From Microbacteriaceae bacterium (GTDB lineage Bacteria; Actinomycetota; Actinomycetes; Actinomycetales; Microbacteriaceae): 23,141 bases of DNA. Positions 22,850 to 23,141 of the stretch are shown piece after piece (the first letter of the stretch is position 1; the number at the start of each line of letters is the position of its first letter). A program made the position numbers and the translations under genes. The stretch lies in assembly GCA_029979375.1 (NCBI GenBank), contig JAPOHQ010000003.1, positions 15,435-38,575 on the forward strand, read 5' to 3'. The notes below the pieces were generated by a model. That model had not been told where the DNA came from and made no database searches. It saw only the letters and a list, made by a program, of their open reading frames with translations.

Positions 22850-23141
22850 CTATCTGCCTCCTTGAGCGCTGCTACCACGCTAATGGCATCGCTCGTGGTC
22901 TGAACATTGTGAACCCTGACTCCCCAAAGCTTTCGCTGCAGCAGCAGTGCCGTCAGCACGGCCGTAGCGACATCGCGGCGCTGGTGATCGACACCGCTCG
23001 GGTTCTCGCGATCAAGGGCGTGGGCGATAAACCGCTTCCTGGAAGCTCCGACCAGTATCGGTAGCTCCAGGTGTTCCAATTCGTCGAGCCGAGCTACTAG
23101 ATCCCAGTTCTGCTCGATGTTCTTGGCAAAGCCAAGTCCCG
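22846..23141 (-). CDS. folP: Dihydropteroate synthase, C-terminal part
   Basis: The gene enters the window from the right edge; only the last 98 codons are present. They begin GLGFAKNIEQNWDLVARLDE, matching the DPGxGFxK loop, and contain ILVGASRKRFIAHAL, the pterin/phosphate-binding signature of DHPS, and WGVRVHNVQTTSDAI near the end (usually RVHDV, so HNV is a small change). DHPS condenses p-aminobenzoate with the pterin pyrophosphate made by FolK and is the sulfonamide target. The stop overlaps the folB start. Confidence 0.94.
   Translation of the reverse strand, partial: GLGFAKNIEQNWDLVARLDELEHLELPILVGASRKRFIAHALDRENPSGVDHQRRDVATAVLTALLLQRKLWGVRVHNVQTTSDAISVVAALKEADR

Noticed and set aside
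1..23141. CRISPR array, tRNA/rRNA genes, IS elements, defence system
   Set aside because: No spaced direct repeats, cloverleaf-like sequence, transposase or integrase frames were seen; apart from vapBC the content is housekeeping.

Overview
The window looks like part of the chromosome of a small-genome actinobacterium, most likely in or near Microbacteriaceae. Reasons: the block histidine phosphatase - ResA - CcdA - ResB - CcsB next to menaquinone genes has the order of M. tuberculosis Rv0525-Rv0529; bS22, the single-domain ArgA, DUF3180 and DUF2520-next-to-panC are actinobacterial markers; base composition is moderately G+C rich by eye. Packing is extreme: no gene-free stretch exceeds about 70 bases and most co-directional neighbours overlap by 1-41 bases. 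I see no tRNA, rRNA, IS element, prophage or CRISPR array.

Layout. 1-1082: 5' end of menB (minus) and menC (plus), divergent, menaquinone synthesis. 1071-5310 (minus): histidine phosphatase and a complete system II (Ccs) cytochrome c maturation operon. 5378-6688: aspS of the short archaeal type. 6685-7390: a vapBC toxin-antitoxin module. 7418-9454 (minus): glutaredoxin-like protein, a newly recognised 42-residue membrane protein, a DUF418 membrane protein and a COG2426 membrane protein. 9498-10205: HAD phosphatase. 10208-12821 (minus): bS22, 2TM protein, ArsR-type regulator, proC, CPBP protease-like protein. 12887-14194: radA. 14187-18300 (minus): a membrane-anchored unknown protein, argA, a SOUL protein and clpC. 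18354-23141 (minus): folP-folB-folK-DUF3180-DUF2520-panC-lysS-small membrane protein, a continuously overlapping operon.

The main non-gene signal is a start grammar. Nine genes that begin transcription units have a hexamer TANNNT (eight of nine TAGNNT) placed exactly six bases before their ATG or GTG, with no Shine-Dalgarno sequence. This is the expected layout of leaderless mRNAs. Coupled genes inside operons lack this hexamer and use Shine-Dalgarno sites or stop/start overlaps. Variants include a shared palindromic -10 for divergent menB/menC, three successive minus-strand promoters whose -10 begins with the stop codon of the upstream gene, and a 10-base inverted repeat between the glutaredoxin and HAD promoters.

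Other points of interest are a hairpin at the predicted 5' end of the bS22 mRNA, a match to the ClgR activator motif upstream of clpC, a palindrome over the vapBC promoter, and the archaeal-type AspRS. I do not see an undescribed defence or mobile system; most genes are conserved housekeeping genes.
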